A stretch of DNA of 64,000 nucleotides. Source: Streptomyces sp. CBMA29 (GTDB lineage: Bacteria > Actinomycetota > Actinomycetes > Streptomycetales > Streptomycetaceae). A program made the translations under genes and the position numbers. Positions 51,588 through 59,607 of this stretch are shown here, one piece after another. Position 1 is the stretch's first letter; the number at the start of each line of letters is the position of its first letter. The stretch is from positions 1-64,000 of the forward strand of contig NZ_MECL01000002.1 in assembly GCF_014596445.1 (NCBI RefSeq). The letters are read 5' to 3'. The notes beneath the pieces are model-generated. The model saw only the letters and a list, made by a program, of their open reading frames with translations. It was not told the origin of the DNA and made no database searches.

Positions 51588-51886
51588 AAAATGACCCCCC
51601 CACCCTTAAATCGGACATTTTGCAGCAAGGGGGCCTGGTGCTCCAGCTATCCGCCGGTGACTCTACAGGGGGCAGTGGCCTCGGAGCATGATGCCGATAC
51701 GGGGTGGTACGTGCGAAATGCTCGCTACATGATTGTTTGCTTCTATTGCGTCCGCGTGTCGCCTGCGACCTAAGCGTTGTGACTGCCACCGACGCGCGGA
51801 CTCCCAGAATCTCAGGCGGCTCTGTCAAATTTCGGGGTCGTGCGGACCCTGAAGAGTAGGACGTAAGACGGCAGCGGGAGATGACC

Positions 51887-52120
51887 ATGGGACAGAACCG
51901 ATCCGACAGCACTGCGCAACAGGCAGCGAAGCGGCGCCGGGCTGAGCGGGACCGGTGTCCCAAGTGCGGACGCCGTGCCGCTCTCAGACGGGAGTCGGAT
52001 CGCACGGACGGCGTCGTGACGGGCTTCGCTGTCGAGTGCCGGTGGCGGACGCGGGGTCTCTGTACGTACGCGGCGTACACCGATCTGACGACCAGTCCGC
52101 CAGTGACCATGGAGTCGTAG
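51887..52120 (+). CDS. Small Zn-ribbon protein
   Basis: 77 aa from the ATG with GGGAG six bases upstream. Basic helix AAKRRRAERDRCPKCGRRAALRRE, then two further Cys (VECRWRTRGLC), giving a four-Cys site. Possible nucleic-acid binding. First gene of the plus block. Confidence 0.55.
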   Translation: MGQNRSDSTAQQAAKRRRAERDRCPKCGRRAALRRESDRTDGVVTGFAVECRWRTRGLCTYAAYTDLTTSPPVTMES

Positions 52121-52162
52121 CCGACACAGGTTCGGCTCCTGCCTGTCGGCCTCACCCGTGGC

Positions 52163-52246
52163 TCATTGACGTTGCGTCTTGCGGCGTAGGGGCACCAGAA
52201 CCGGCGTTATGCGGATGCCCGAGTGGCGGGCCGTAGACTTCGGCAT
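52163..52246 (-). CDS. 27-aa basic microprotein
   Basis: ATG with GGAGGA eight bases upstream. MPKSTARHSGIRITPVLVPL then RRKTQRQ. The ribosome site supports translation. Confidence 0.4.
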   Translation of the reverse strand: MPKSTARHSGIRITPVLVPLRRKTQRQ

Positions 52247-52470
52247 GGCCGATTCCTCCAGGTAGTAGCTGGGGGTTTTGTGTCGGGGGGTCGGGCGGCG
52301 CGCGCGCCCCGTGGATGCCAGTCCGCGGGAGCTGCTGCCCGGCCCTCGCTTCGTCTGCAAATGCAGGATGCGTGCGGATTGCATAAAAGGGGCTCTGAGC
52401 TGCGTGGAGGGCACGTCCAGGCGCTTTTCGCCGTCGGAGTCAGCCTTTGCCGTCTGCGAGGCTGACGGGC

Positions 52471-52725
52471 ATGAGTATTGGCACTGCGCCGGAGACCATG
52501 ATCGAGGCGGAGGCTCAGCGGTTGTTGAGTGACCCGCGTGTCCAGCAGCTCTTGGACGGTCTTATGGACGTCACAGTGGGTGTTCTGGAGGAACTGGTGG
52601 GGGCAACTGACGTCAAGAGCAGCCCCGAGGCTCGCTGGGTCAGCTACACGGCAATTTCGCGTGTTTTGACGCAGCGTACGTGGGAAGCGTGGGAGGCTTT
52701 TTACGAGATTCAGAGCCAGAGCTGA
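52471..52725 (+). CDS. Small helical protein
   Basis: 84 aa from MSIGTAPETMIEAEA. LLSDPRVQQLLDGLMDVTVG and helices containing WEAWEAFYEIQSQS. Its end overlaps the convergent gene by 16 nt. Unrecognised. Confidence 0.55.
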   Translation: MSIGTAPETMIEAEAQRLLSDPRVQQLLDGLMDVTVGVLEELVGATDVKSSPEARWVSYTAISRVLTQRTWEAWEAFYEIQSQS

Positions 52726-53054
52726 GTGGTGTCACCGACCTGGTGAGTCTGCGGCTCGAATTCTTCGTCCTTGTACCAGACCCATGCGCCATGGCATTTT
52801 GGGTCGGCGTCGAGCGCGGACAGAACGGCGCACATGTCGACGTAGTTGAGGCCGATCCAGAAGAGGTGTCCGCTGGGAACCTTGCCGCTGGCCACTTCAT
52901 CGGAGATGGGGAAGTAGCCGTCGTCAGAGGCATTCTCACGGTCCGGGTAGCGACTCTTCTCGCTGGCGCGGTACAGGACGCGTCCGAAATATTCAGCGTC
53001 GTCTGTGCTCCAACCCGAAGGGCAGACGATGACGGTACTGGTAACAACGCTCAT
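52710..53054 (-). CDS. Hypothetical element protein
   Basis: 114 aa. VIVCPSGWSTDDAEYFGRVLY, and LFWIGLNYVDMCAVLSALDAD. Stop overlaps the convergent gene at 52725, start overlaps the gene above by 4 nt. Confidence 0.57.
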   Translation of the reverse strand: MSVVTSTVIVCPSGWSTDDAEYFGRVLYRASEKSRYPDRENASDDGYFPISDEVASGKVPSGHLFWIGLNYVDMCAVLSALDADPKCHGAWVWYKDEEFEPQTHQVGDTTQLWL

Positions 53055-53308
53055 TTTCCGTCCGTTTCTTCAAAACTCACGCGTTCTACCACGGCGTAGA
53101 GAGTTTCGGCTCCGACGATGCGGTACACGGCCGTTGCGTTGGTGCAGCGGAGTGTGATGTCGCCGTCCGCGATTGTCAGGTTGGGCGACGGCATGGCCGT
53201 GACGTTGTCGAAGAACTTCCATGTGATGCGGGCTTGTTCCGGCGCCTCGACCAATTCGACGCCGTCCGGTGTCTTTCTGAAGGTGATGTCCTGCTGCGGG
53301 ACCTGCAC
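53051..53308 (-). CDS. Small beta-rich protein
   Basis: 85 aa. QDITFRKTPDGVELVEAPEQ, ITWKFFDNVTAMPSPNLTIA, YRIVGAETLYAVVERVSF. Immediately after the upstream stop. Unrecognised. Confidence 0.57.
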   Translation of the reverse strand: MQVPQQDITFRKTPDGVELVEAPEQARITWKFFDNVTAMPSPNLTIADGDITLRCTNATAVYRIVGAETLYAVVERVSFEETDGK

Positions 53309-53503
53309 TCAATCGTCCTCGTCGTCCTCGTCGTCTTCAGGGTTCCACAGGGCTAGGGGGTCGCGGTCTGTGGTTGCCCAGATGTATGTGGGACACGGGT
53401 CGGTGTATCCGCATTCGGCGCAGATTCCGTCGGTCAGCCCTGCGATGCCGACGTACCGGGTATGTGCCTCGGCAATACGTGCCAGGCGGAGTTCTGCACT
53501 CAT
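53309..53503 (-). CDS. Small CxxC protein with acidic tail
   Basis: 64 aa from MSAELRLARIAEAH. ICAECGYTDPCPTYIWATTD is a motif common in small actinophage proteins; the tail is EDDEDDEDD. Likely binds a metal ion. Confidence 0.6.
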   Translation of the reverse strand: MSAELRLARIAEAHTRYVGIAGLTDGICAECGYTDPCPTYIWATTDRDPLALWNPEDDEDDEDD

Positions 53504-53563
53504 TCGTATGAGAGTACGGAGCCGTGGTTCCTGCGGTACCGCCAGCTGTGCGAACCTGTTGAA

Positions 53564-53980
53564 ATGGCAGACATGAGCGAATATCTCACCGACGTGCTGG
53601 CCAATCGGCTTGGGACCTTCGAGGTCGAACGGGACGGGGAGACAGGTCTCCTGGTGTATGTCGGGGACCGGGAGTATCGCGTCACGGTCGCGAGGACGCC
53701 GCCGACTGCGGCCGGGGTGACTCGGCATCCGTGGGTGCGGGTGGGTGACCGGCTGCACGGCTTCTGCGAGGGGGCTTTCGGCCGGGATGCTTCCGCGTGC
53801 AAGGTCGTCCTGGGCGTCGGCCTGGACGGGACGTGGGTGGTCGCGCGGGGTGTCGACGGCTGGCAGGCGCGGGGGCGGTTCATGGCCACCGGTCCTGCTG
53901 TCGCCGAGGAGCTACGGCAGTACCTGGGGCGCGAGGACGGTGGCGTGGGTGTGTGCTGCGACCCGAGTGACGTCCTTTGA
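53564..53980 (+). CDS. Hypothetical element protein
   Basis: 138 aa from MADMSEYLTDVLAN (or three codons later). GDRLHGFCEGAFGRDASACKV and AVAEELRQYLGREDGG. Globular. Divergent from the three minus genes. Unrecognised. Confidence 0.55.
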   Translation: MADMSEYLTDVLANRLGTFEVERDGETGLLVYVGDREYRVTVARTPPTAAGVTRHPWVRVGDRLHGFCEGAFGRDASACKVVLGVGLDGTWVVARGVDGWQARGRFMATGPAVAEELRQYLGREDGGVGVCCDPSDVL

Positions 53981-54017
53981 GGTTCCTTTGGGGGAGGTCT
54001 TGCAGTGCAGGGCGGTC

Positions 54018-54527
54018 TCAAAGGCTCTTTGCCCATTCGGTGAGCGTCGCGAAGTCCGCGTCGGTGAGGCCGGTGTGCGGCGGTACCCAGTGCAAGAGCG
54101 CTGGTGTCTGGCGGTGCTCTCGTACCCAGCGGTTGTCCAGCGGAGTGATCTCGTCATCGACCCATGCGAAGGGACGGCCCGCCGCGTAGGCGGTGAGAGT
54201 GGCGGTCTTGTAGCTGATCCACAGGCGGTCGGCGCGGACGGTCCTTCCGAGCGACGGCGGGAACGAGACAACGGGCAGTTCCGGGAGGTCGAGGTGCGGT
54301 CCGATCCAGGTATTGGCGTCGGCGCCCCAACTGGTGGCCCACACGAGGTCGTACGGGAGGGCCTGGAGCAGCGCGCCGTGGGCGCGATTGAGTCTGACGT
54401 GGAGCGGCTTGTCGTGCTTGCCGTCGTACCCGGCTGGGCGCATGTGGTGGATCGTGTAGCCGTCGGGCGGGCCGGGCGGATCGGGGTTGAGTACGCCGTC
54501 CACGTCGAGAAACAGCAGGGGTCTCAT
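54018..54527 (-). CDS. HAD-superfamily hydrolase
   Basis: 169 aa. Motif I is LLFLDVDGVLNPDPP, with both aspartates; motif IV is WVDDEITPLD; ATSWGADAN and a later Lys (ISYKTATLTA) fit motifs II/III. Probably a cytosolic phosphatase or nucleotidase of unknown substrate. Monocistronic and opposite to its neighbours. Confidence 0.72.
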   Translation of the reverse strand: MRPLLFLDVDGVLNPDPPGPPDGYTIHHMRPAGYDGKHDKPLHVRLNRAHGALLQALPYDLVWATSWGADANTWIGPHLDLPELPVVSFPPSLGRTVRADRLWISYKTATLTAYAAGRPFAWVDDEITPLDNRWVREHRQTPALLHWVPPHTGLTDADFATLTEWAKSL

Positions 54528-54638
54528 AGGGGGCTGAGCGTAGCCTTCGGGTGTGTCGTTTGTTCGGCAGTTTTCCGGCGGGATGTCAACTGCCGTTGGT
54601 AGATTGGGCGGTTGCCGTCGAGGAGCTAGGGGTGCTGT

Positions 54639-54899
54639 GTGAGTGCGAAATTGCCAGATTATCTGGTGACTGCGGTTCGTGAGCAGCTGCCGAATGCGGA
54701 TCAGGTGCTGGCTGCGCTGGAGGGGCTTGCTGATTCCACCGCCGAGGTGGTGGGGCGGGTGATGGATTCCCTGGAGGAGGCGGGTGCTTTCGCTGTTTCG
54801 CTGGCGGCTCCGGCGATTGTGCTCGCCGCTGTGGAGTCATTTTGCCAGGAGGCGGTGCAGCGGCGCGCCGCTGCCGGTGGTGGTGGTGTGTCCGCATGA
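54639..54899 (+). CDS. Small helical protein
   Basis: 86 aa from GTG. Helices AVREQLPNADQVLAALEGLAD and AGAFAVSLAAPAIVLAAVESF, the latter hydrophobic enough to touch the membrane. Coupled to the lipoprotein gene by ATGA. Confidence 0.58.
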   Translation: MSAKLPDYLVTAVREQLPNADQVLAALEGLADSTAEVVGRVMDSLEEAGAFAVSLAAPAIVLAAVESFCQEAVQRRAAAGGGGVSA

Positions 54900-55267
54900 G
54901 GGCGCGCGTCTGGTCCGTTCTGGCCGCCGTCTTGGTGCTGGCCGGGTGTTCGGGGTCGTCTGGGGGTGCCGGGGCGCCGCGTGCGGCTGTCAGTGGGGAT
55001 ACGCAGGCGGCCGTGGCTTACAGCGGGGGTTACAGCAGTGCGACGAACGCGCTGTCGCTCGGGCTCACGAGCTACGTGCTGACGGGCGACAGCGGGGCTG
55101 CCGCGCGGTCCTGTGAGGGCATCGTCGGGACCTTCTACAAGGGCGGCACGCTGCCGCCCGGTTTCACAAAGGGCCAGAAGGAGAACTGGTACACCGGCTG
55201 TTCGGACGCTTTGCAGCAACAGCCACGCGATACGGGCCGTGCGACGCATACGCCGTCGACCGGCTGA
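54896..55267 (+). CDS. Element-borne lipoprotein
   Basis: 123 aa. Signal peptide MRARVWSVLAAVLVLAGC with lipobox LAGC, then a Gly/Ser spacer. Mature part has two Cys and FYKGGTLPPGFTKGQKENWY. Probably displayed outside the host membrane; a superinfection-exclusion or surface role would be inference. Intrinsic terminator follows. Confidence 0.72.
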   Translation: MRARVWSVLAAVLVLAGCSGSSGGAGAPRAAVSGDTQAAVAYSGGYSSATNALSLGLTSYVLTGDSGAAARSCEGIVGTFYKGGTLPPGFTKGQKENWYTGCSDALQQQPRDTGRATHTPSTG

Positions 55268-55282
55268 CACGGGACATGCGGG

Positions 55283-55310
55283 CGCCCCCCACCGAATTCG
55301 GTGGGGGGCG
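55283..55310 (+). terminator. Intrinsic terminator
   Basis: CGCCCCCCACCGAATTCGGTGGGGGGCG, perfect 14-bp palindrome, followed by TTTCTTTT. Confidence 0.95.
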
Positions 55311-55339
55311 TTTCTTTTGCGTCGGTGAGTTCTGCTGGG

Positions 55340-55843
55340 TCAGAGGACGTTGATCTCGATGGTCGCGTTGATGGCGCGGGCGTACTGCAAGATGAAGTCC
55401 AGGGTAATGCCGTCCCCGGCACCGGATTCTTCGAACTTTTCGATTACGCGCACGTTTACGCCGAGCTTCGCTGCGAGGTTCCATTTCGTGACGACAGTCC
55501 CGTCGCGGTGCTGTGCGAGTGCGTTACCTAGGCCGCGCCGGATGGCAGCGTCCTGTGCGGCCTCGGCGGCTTCCTGCGCGGCGGCCTGCGCGAGGGTCTC
55601 GGCCGGGGGCAGTCCGGTGTGGGTCAGGTAGCCCGCTCGCTTTTCCCCGTCGTCCCAGGAGGTCCAGGTCGTCGTGCTGACGATGCGGTGCCCCGGCCTG
55701 TGCAGCGCAGCCTGCCAGGCCCGCTGGTAGTCCAGGTAGTGGACCTCCTGGAACGTGTCAGGCGGGGCGTCCTTGGCGCCCAGGAATGTGCGCATGGGCC
55801 TGCCCTTGGCGTCTCGCCGGACGTCGAAATCTGAGTCTGTCAC
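55340..55843 (-). CDS. Cro/CI-type HTH regulator
   Basis: 167 aa. The N-terminal 90 residues are an unassigned domain (VHYLDYQRAWQAALHRPGHR); a helical Ala-rich linker leads to WNLAAKLGVNVRVIEKFEES and TLDFILQYARAINATIEI, an XRE-like HTH resembling HigA antitoxins. No toxin gene adjoins. A perfect palindrome lies 58 bp upstream, likely its operator. Confidence 0.68.
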   Translation of the reverse strand: MTDSDFDVRRDAKGRPMRTFLGAKDAPPDTFQEVHYLDYQRAWQAALHRPGHRIVSTTTWTSWDDGEKRAGYLTHTGLPPAETLAQAAAQEAAEAAQDAAIRRGLGNALAQHRDGTVVTKWNLAAKLGVNVRVIEKFEESGAGDGITLDFILQYARAINATIEINVL

Positions 55844-55900
55844 GGGGCCGCCCCTAACTGCTCGTCAGCCATGGATCGCATCATGCCCTACGACAGCGAC

Positions 55901-55923
55901 TTGCGCGCGCAGTGCGCGCGCAA
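55901..55923. promoter_or_regulatory. Perfect palindrome, candidate operator
   Basis: TTGCGCGCGC-AGT-GCGCGCGCAA, 10-bp arms. It lies between the divergent HTH gene (start 55843) and the five-repeat protein gene (start 56003), well placed to control both. Confidence 0.65.
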
Positions 55924-56002
55924 TGTACCCTCCGTAGCGCTCCGGTCACCCGCCGTCGGCTCGGGCCGGAGCTGCTGACGCAGGACGATCGAGGAGGTTG
56001 GC

Positions 56003-57286
56003 ATGACGGGCATCCCTGTCCCTGTACGAGTCGCTTACGACGTGTGCTTGCGCGTTCGCGACGGTGATATTGCGTGCGGAGGTCACGTCACGGCCGCTGA
56101 ACTGGCTACTACGTATCTTATTTCGCGCCGCGAAATTCAGAAGGTCGGGCAAGTTCTAAAGGATTGGCAGTTCGCCGAGAGGGCCGGGGTCTGGGGATTT
56201 ATCGTTCCTTCTGGGGACCCGGAAGGGGAACCGCCCCTTGCGCCGCTGGAAGTAAAGGAGGAATACTTTGAGGCATTCCTGAGCGCGCGTATTGCCGCTG
56301 AGCTTTTCAATGAGGGTGAGATGCTCCCTCCGGAAGCGGAAGTGGAAGAAGTTTTCGGATTACGGAAATACCCTAGGTCTGTGCTGCACCGTCTGGTGCG
56401 TGCAGGCGTCTTAGATCCCGTGTATGACGGCGCCACTAACGACGAGGTGCGCTGGCTGGTGCGCAGAGGCGCCAAGGCGGTTGCGGCATCGAAGTTGCAG
56501 TGGGCGCATCGTCCTGTGCCCGATACGGTGCCGGGCTGGAGTGCCCTGCCGTCGGGCTCCGCCGTCACCTCGCTGCTTGCGTTCGAAGAGATGCGGAATT
56601 TCCTGGTGGAGCACTGGGGTTGGGAGGCCGAGCAATCTGGGCCCCCGTTTACGAGGCAGCCTGGGCAGCAGATTTACACGGTGCACCAGAACTTGGTTGC
56701 CGAGTTCAACCGGAGGCGCGAGGAGCGCGCGGAGGTGGCCGTGCAAATTTTTCTGGAGGAGATTCCGTCTCCCACTCTTTTTGAGATCACGAAGCGCCTC
56801 GGCACATCTTCCATTTTTATCCGTGCAGCTCTGGCCAAACGCGGGATCGCCGACCCGGTCACATACGTGCGCAGGGGCGTGTTCCTGAGGTGGCCGGATA
56901 TCCCGGCTGAGGCGCTTGACGACGAAGAGCAGCGCAAATCCCTCGGCGTCGCCCTGTGGAACGCGGTCATTCGTGACTCCCGGCTAAGGCTGCGGCACAT
57001 TGTAGCCGCCGTGGGCTGGCCGGAACCCGTAGTCCGCCAGCTCTTCTACAGAGAGGCCATTTTCCGGTACTCCGGTGAGCCGGTTCCACGGACGTGGCGT
57101 GAGTTGCCGCGTCCGGTATACACAGCGATGTTCCGCGTGCGGTACGAGGAGACGTTTCTGTCCGCTAGGGCGCTGGCAGAGGAATCGGGCTCCGCCTCTA
57201 TGAGTGCTGTGCTCGGCTACATCCATGAAGCAGGCGGTTTGGCTGACGGTGAGCGCCGCTATCGCTTCGGCAGCGATCCGGGGTAG
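56003..57286 (+). CDS. Large DNA-binding protein with about five winged-helix-like repeats
   Basis: 427 aa with GAGGAGG upstream. Successive segments each look like a winged HTH: residues 25-65 (AELATTYLISRREIQKVGQVL), 88-135 (GntR-like, LPPEAEVEEVFGLRKYPRSV), 245-300 (LFEITKRLGTSSIFIRAAL), 320-365 (LRHIVAAVGWPEPVVRQLF) and 380-425 (SARALAEESGSASMSAVLGY). Two TTA codons (Leu in FGLRK and GVLDP) make it a likely bldA-dependent gene. It could be a replication initiator or a master regulator; neither is shown. Confidence 0.65.
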   Translation: MTGIPVPVRVAYDVCLRVRDGDIACGGHVTAAELATTYLISRREIQKVGQVLKDWQFAERAGVWGFIVPSGDPEGEPPLAPLEVKEEYFEAFLSARIAAELFNEGEMLPPEAEVEEVFGLRKYPRSVLHRLVRAGVLDPVYDGATNDEVRWLVRRGAKAVAASKLQWAHRPVPDTVPGWSALPSGSAVTSLLAFEEMRNFLVEHWGWEAEQSGPPFTRQPGQQIYTVHQNLVAEFNRRREERAEVAVQIFLEEIPSPTLFEITKRLGTSSIFIRAALAKRGIADPVTYVRRGVFLRWPDIPAEALDDEEQRKSLGVALWNAVIRDSRLRLRHIVAAVGWPEPVVRQLFYREAIFRYSGEPVPRTWRELPRPVYTAMFRVRYEETFLSARALAEESGSASMSAVLGYIHEAGGLADGERRYRFGSDPG

Positions 57287-57295
57287 AAATGGTGT

Positions 57296-57796
57296 ATGGG
57301 TATTCCGGCTACGCGTGTATCGCGGCGGCTGCGTATTGTGCAGCGCCTTCCGGCTGCTGTGATCGCCGAGCCGTTTGAGATCGCGCTTCTTTTCATGTGT
57401 CTCCTGTCCGGATTCATCACGCTGCTGGTGTCTCCGGACAACGCGGTGAGGCGCGCTACGCCTGGGCCGTTTCTGTATGTGTGGGGCGCATTTTTGTGCG
57501 CGGCGTCCGCGACGGGTATCTCTGGTTGGGTGGTGATCAGCCGGTCATTGACCGTACAGCGGGTGAATTACGGGCGCCAGATGGAACGCCTTTCTATGAT
57601 TATGTTTATGTGGGCGTCTTTTGTGTGGTGCGGGGCTCTGGTGAGTCTTGGGTGGAATGCCGTTCCGACGGCCACACTTACCGCCGCTTTCGGTCTTGCG
57701 TGCGGGGTTCGGGCTTATGTCATCCGTGCGCTGATCCAGGTTCATGAGTTGAGCCGGATGGAGGCGGTGCGCCTGATCCGGCGTGGTGCGCCGTGA
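57296..57796 (+). CDS. Membrane protein, four segments
   Basis: 166 aa. Four hydrophobic segments (EIALLFMCLLSGFITLLV, FLYVWGAFLCAASATGISGW, MFMWASFVWCGALVSLGW, LTAAFGLACGVRAYVI) with a cytoplasmic VQRVNYGRQMERLS loop. Paired with a small coiled-coil gene below, as in actinophages. Function unknown. Confidence 0.65.
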   Translation: MGIPATRVSRRLRIVQRLPAAVIAEPFEIALLFMCLLSGFITLLVSPDNAVRRATPGPFLYVWGAFLCAASATGISGWVVISRSLTVQRVNYGRQMERLSMIMFMWASFVWCGALVSLGWNAVPTATLTAAFGLACGVRAYVIRALIQVHELSRMEAVRLIRRGAP

Positions 57797-58128
57797 ATTT
57801 TGAGGTGCTGCTCACGGCGTTGGGGGGCGCCAGTGTGCCGAGCGTTTTGCTGGAGGTGGCGCGGACGCTGCGGGCGCGTAGCCGGGAGATGCGGGACGGC
57901 GAGGCCGACCAGCGGCGTGCCCCGCTGGTCGACGCCGCCTTCGTGGTGACGGCGGCCAGGGACGCCACGACGGTGCAGCAGGCGGTGCTGGCGCAGCTCC
58001 TGGCGCAGCTCTCTGCGGTGCAGGCGGAGAACGTGCGGCTGCACGCGGAGAACGACCGTCTGCGGATGGGGGGGCCGCCGCACGTCGAGGAGGCGCGTGC
58101 GGTTCATCCGGACGACACGCCGGTGTGA
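57793..58128 (+). CDS. Coiled-coil protein
   Basis: 111 aa coupled by ATGA/GTGA to the membrane protein. Helical: ARTLRARSREMRDGEADQRR, and a leucine-zipper-like AQLLAQLSAVQAENVRLHAE. Probably a partner of the membrane protein. Confidence 0.62.
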   Translation: MNFEVLLTALGGASVPSVLLEVARTLRARSREMRDGEADQRRAPLVDAAFVVTAARDATTVQQAVLAQLLAQLSAVQAENVRLHAENDRLRMGGPPHVEEARAVHPDDTPV

Positions 58129-58222
58129 GTGCCCAGCGTGACGAGACGTCACGTATGGTGACTGGTGCGACGAGCGGCCCGATGAGGCGCGCGGTCAGCA
58201 CCCCCAGACTGGAAGGACCGAC

Positions 58223-58447
58223 GTGACTCTCACGGCTGCGCCTGATGCGACGGCGCTCTCAGAAATGATCCGGCGGGAAATGGACCTCGCGGCCGAGGCC
58301 GGTGACCCCTGGCAGACCCGTAGTGCCGATGTGCAGGCCGCCTACGGCGTGGGTGAACACGTCGCGGCCGACGCCCTCCACATTCTGCGGATGGACGGAA
58401 CCATCTTTTTGCGCGGACAGGACTATTTCGCGGTCGGTGCGGACTAG
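58223..58447 (+). CDS. Small winged-helix protein
   Basis: 74 aa. RSADVQAAYGVGEHVAADAL then HILRMDGTIFLRGQDYFAV resembles one GntR-like unit of the 427-aa protein. Possible DNA binding or a partner of it. Confidence 0.58.
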   Translation: MTLTAAPDATALSEMIRREMDLAAEAGDPWQTRSADVQAAYGVGEHVAADALHILRMDGTIFLRGQDYFAVGAD

Positions 58448-58456
58448 CCCGATTCC

Positions 58457-58780
58457 ATGAGCGAGAGCCGTTTCAAATGGCGATGCTCCGCGTGCACGGC
58501 GTGGCTGACACAGGGCGGTCTCGACTCCCCCGAACGGGCCGCCGGTTTCCCGACGGCGCACGCGGCTCGCCACCACGCGGAGCTGCTGGGCTGGTGGGTG
58601 AACGGCTCTCTCGCCTTCTGTAGGCCGTGCCAGCTCAGGGCGCGTCAATGTGCGTGGGTCGACCGGCACGTGATGAGCCTGACGCACCCGTCCGGCGGGC
58701 CGCAGGGCTGGGCCGAGGCCGTGGTGTGCCCGCTGTGCCACGCCTGGGTGATGTGGCAGGCGCTGGATCAGGGGGCCTGA
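58457..58780 (+). CDS. Zn-ribbon-like protein
   Basis: 107 aa. CSACTAWLTQGGLD at the start, CRPCQLRARQC in the middle, CPLCHAWVMW at the end: three CxxC sites. Overlaps the next start (TGATG). Confidence 0.6.
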   Translation: MSESRFKWRCSACTAWLTQGGLDSPERAAGFPTAHAARHHAELLGWWVNGSLAFCRPCQLRARQCAWVDRHVMSLTHPSGGPQGWAEAVVCPLCHAWVMWQALDQGA

Positions 58781-59073
58781 TGCCGCATCCGGCGGACCGG
58801 TGCCGCAACTGCGGTCGGGCGTGGCATGCGCACTGCCCGTGTCTGGACGGCGGCAGGTGCCTCGGGCCTGGCTACTGCCACACGTGGGCGTACTGGGCCG
58901 ACCGGCCCGGCGGCCGGTGCGCGGTACCGGATCACGGGGACCGGTGGGTGGACGAGTGTGACGGATGCGTGCGCCACGGTCGGTGCAGGTGGATGTGCGG
59001 GCACGCATCCGGCGGCCCGTGCTACGGAATGGTGGAGGGCGGAAATGGCGCACGACCCCCGCTGGTGCCATGA
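58780..59073 (+). CDS. Cysteine-rich protein
   Basis: 97 aa with about 13 Cys and many His and Trp. CRNCGRAWHAHCPCLDGGRC, DECDGCVRHGRCRWMCGH. Likely binds several metal ions. Unrecognised. Confidence 0.6.
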   Translation: MPHPADRCRNCGRAWHAHCPCLDGGRCLGPGYCHTWAYWADRPGGRCAVPDHGDRWVDECDGCVRHGRCRWMCGHASGGPCYGMVEGGNGARPPLVP

Positions 59074-59299
59074 GCACGGGGTGCAGGTATTCGAATTCCG
59101 CGACCCCTATAGCGGGAAACGGCAGACGATTCCGGTGACTGAGGTTCTCGTGCGGCTAGCCGATCCTCTTCGTCTCCTGCGGCACCTTACTGCGGAGGCG
59201 CGCAGAGAATACCCGCACGCGGAATTCAAGCGGCACCTGGAATCTCGCAGAACTGAAACGGGTGAGTACGTATGGCGCGAAGTCGCGCAGCCGGAATGA
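59045..59299 (+). CDS. Hypothetical element protein
   Basis: 84 aa from MAHDPRWCHEHGVQ with GGAGGG. FRDPYSGKRQTIPVTEVLVR, then charged helices. It overlaps the Cys-rich gene by 29 nt in another frame and is coupled to the next gene. Confidence 0.55.
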   Translation: MAHDPRWCHEHGVQVFEFRDPYSGKRQTIPVTEVLVRLADPLRLLRHLTAEARREYPHAEFKRHLESRRTETGEYVWREVAQPE

Positions 59300-59607
59300 A
59301 GCGCTGCCCTGGTGAGAAACCGCGAGTGAGGTGCGCGCACGGGAAAATCACGACGCCTTTGCTTATCAGCTGGGGCGCGATCGAGGTCCCCTTGGGTAAA
59401 ACTGCGGTGCTGAAGGCGTGGGAGGGCGGTGAGTACGAGGACTGGGCGCGGAGGGTGCTGCTGCTGCCGGGGGGCTACGAGTGGGCCTCGGACCAGATTC
59501 TGTGGCACGTCGGTGAGGAGGCCCGGAGCGACCCGGAGCGCGGGCGCCTGTACGTGGTGGTGATCTCACGGGCCGTCAGACCCGAGTGCCGCAGGGAGGG
59601 TTCGTGA
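59296..59607 (+). CDS. Hypothetical element protein
   Basis: 103 aa from the ATG overlapping the upstream stop; an earlier ATG at 59272 would extend it eight codons. RCAHGKITTPLLISWGAIEV, then GYEWASDQILWHVGEEARSD. Unrecognised. Confidence 0.55.
   Translation: MKRCPGEKPRVRCAHGKITTPLLISWGAIEVPLGKTAVLKAWEGGEYEDWARRVLLLPGGYEWASDQILWHVGEEARSDPERGRLYVVVISRAVRPECRREGS

Larger units (their letters stand above)
49835..51886. promoter_or_regulatory. Gene-poor 2-kb region between divergent blocks
   Basis: No convincing gene except perhaps a short one at 51144. Two stretches (about 50650-50880 and 51350-51620) are clearly less GC-rich than the rest of the window. Direct repeats include a 20-bp pair, CCCGTATTGC at 50848 and 51525 each preceded by AAATGCG, and related GGACAT words. 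Inverted repeat CGTAGC-n-GCTACG lies near 51426. Both transcription blocks point away from here, so it could hold the main promoters, an origin or a packaging site. Confidence 0.5.
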
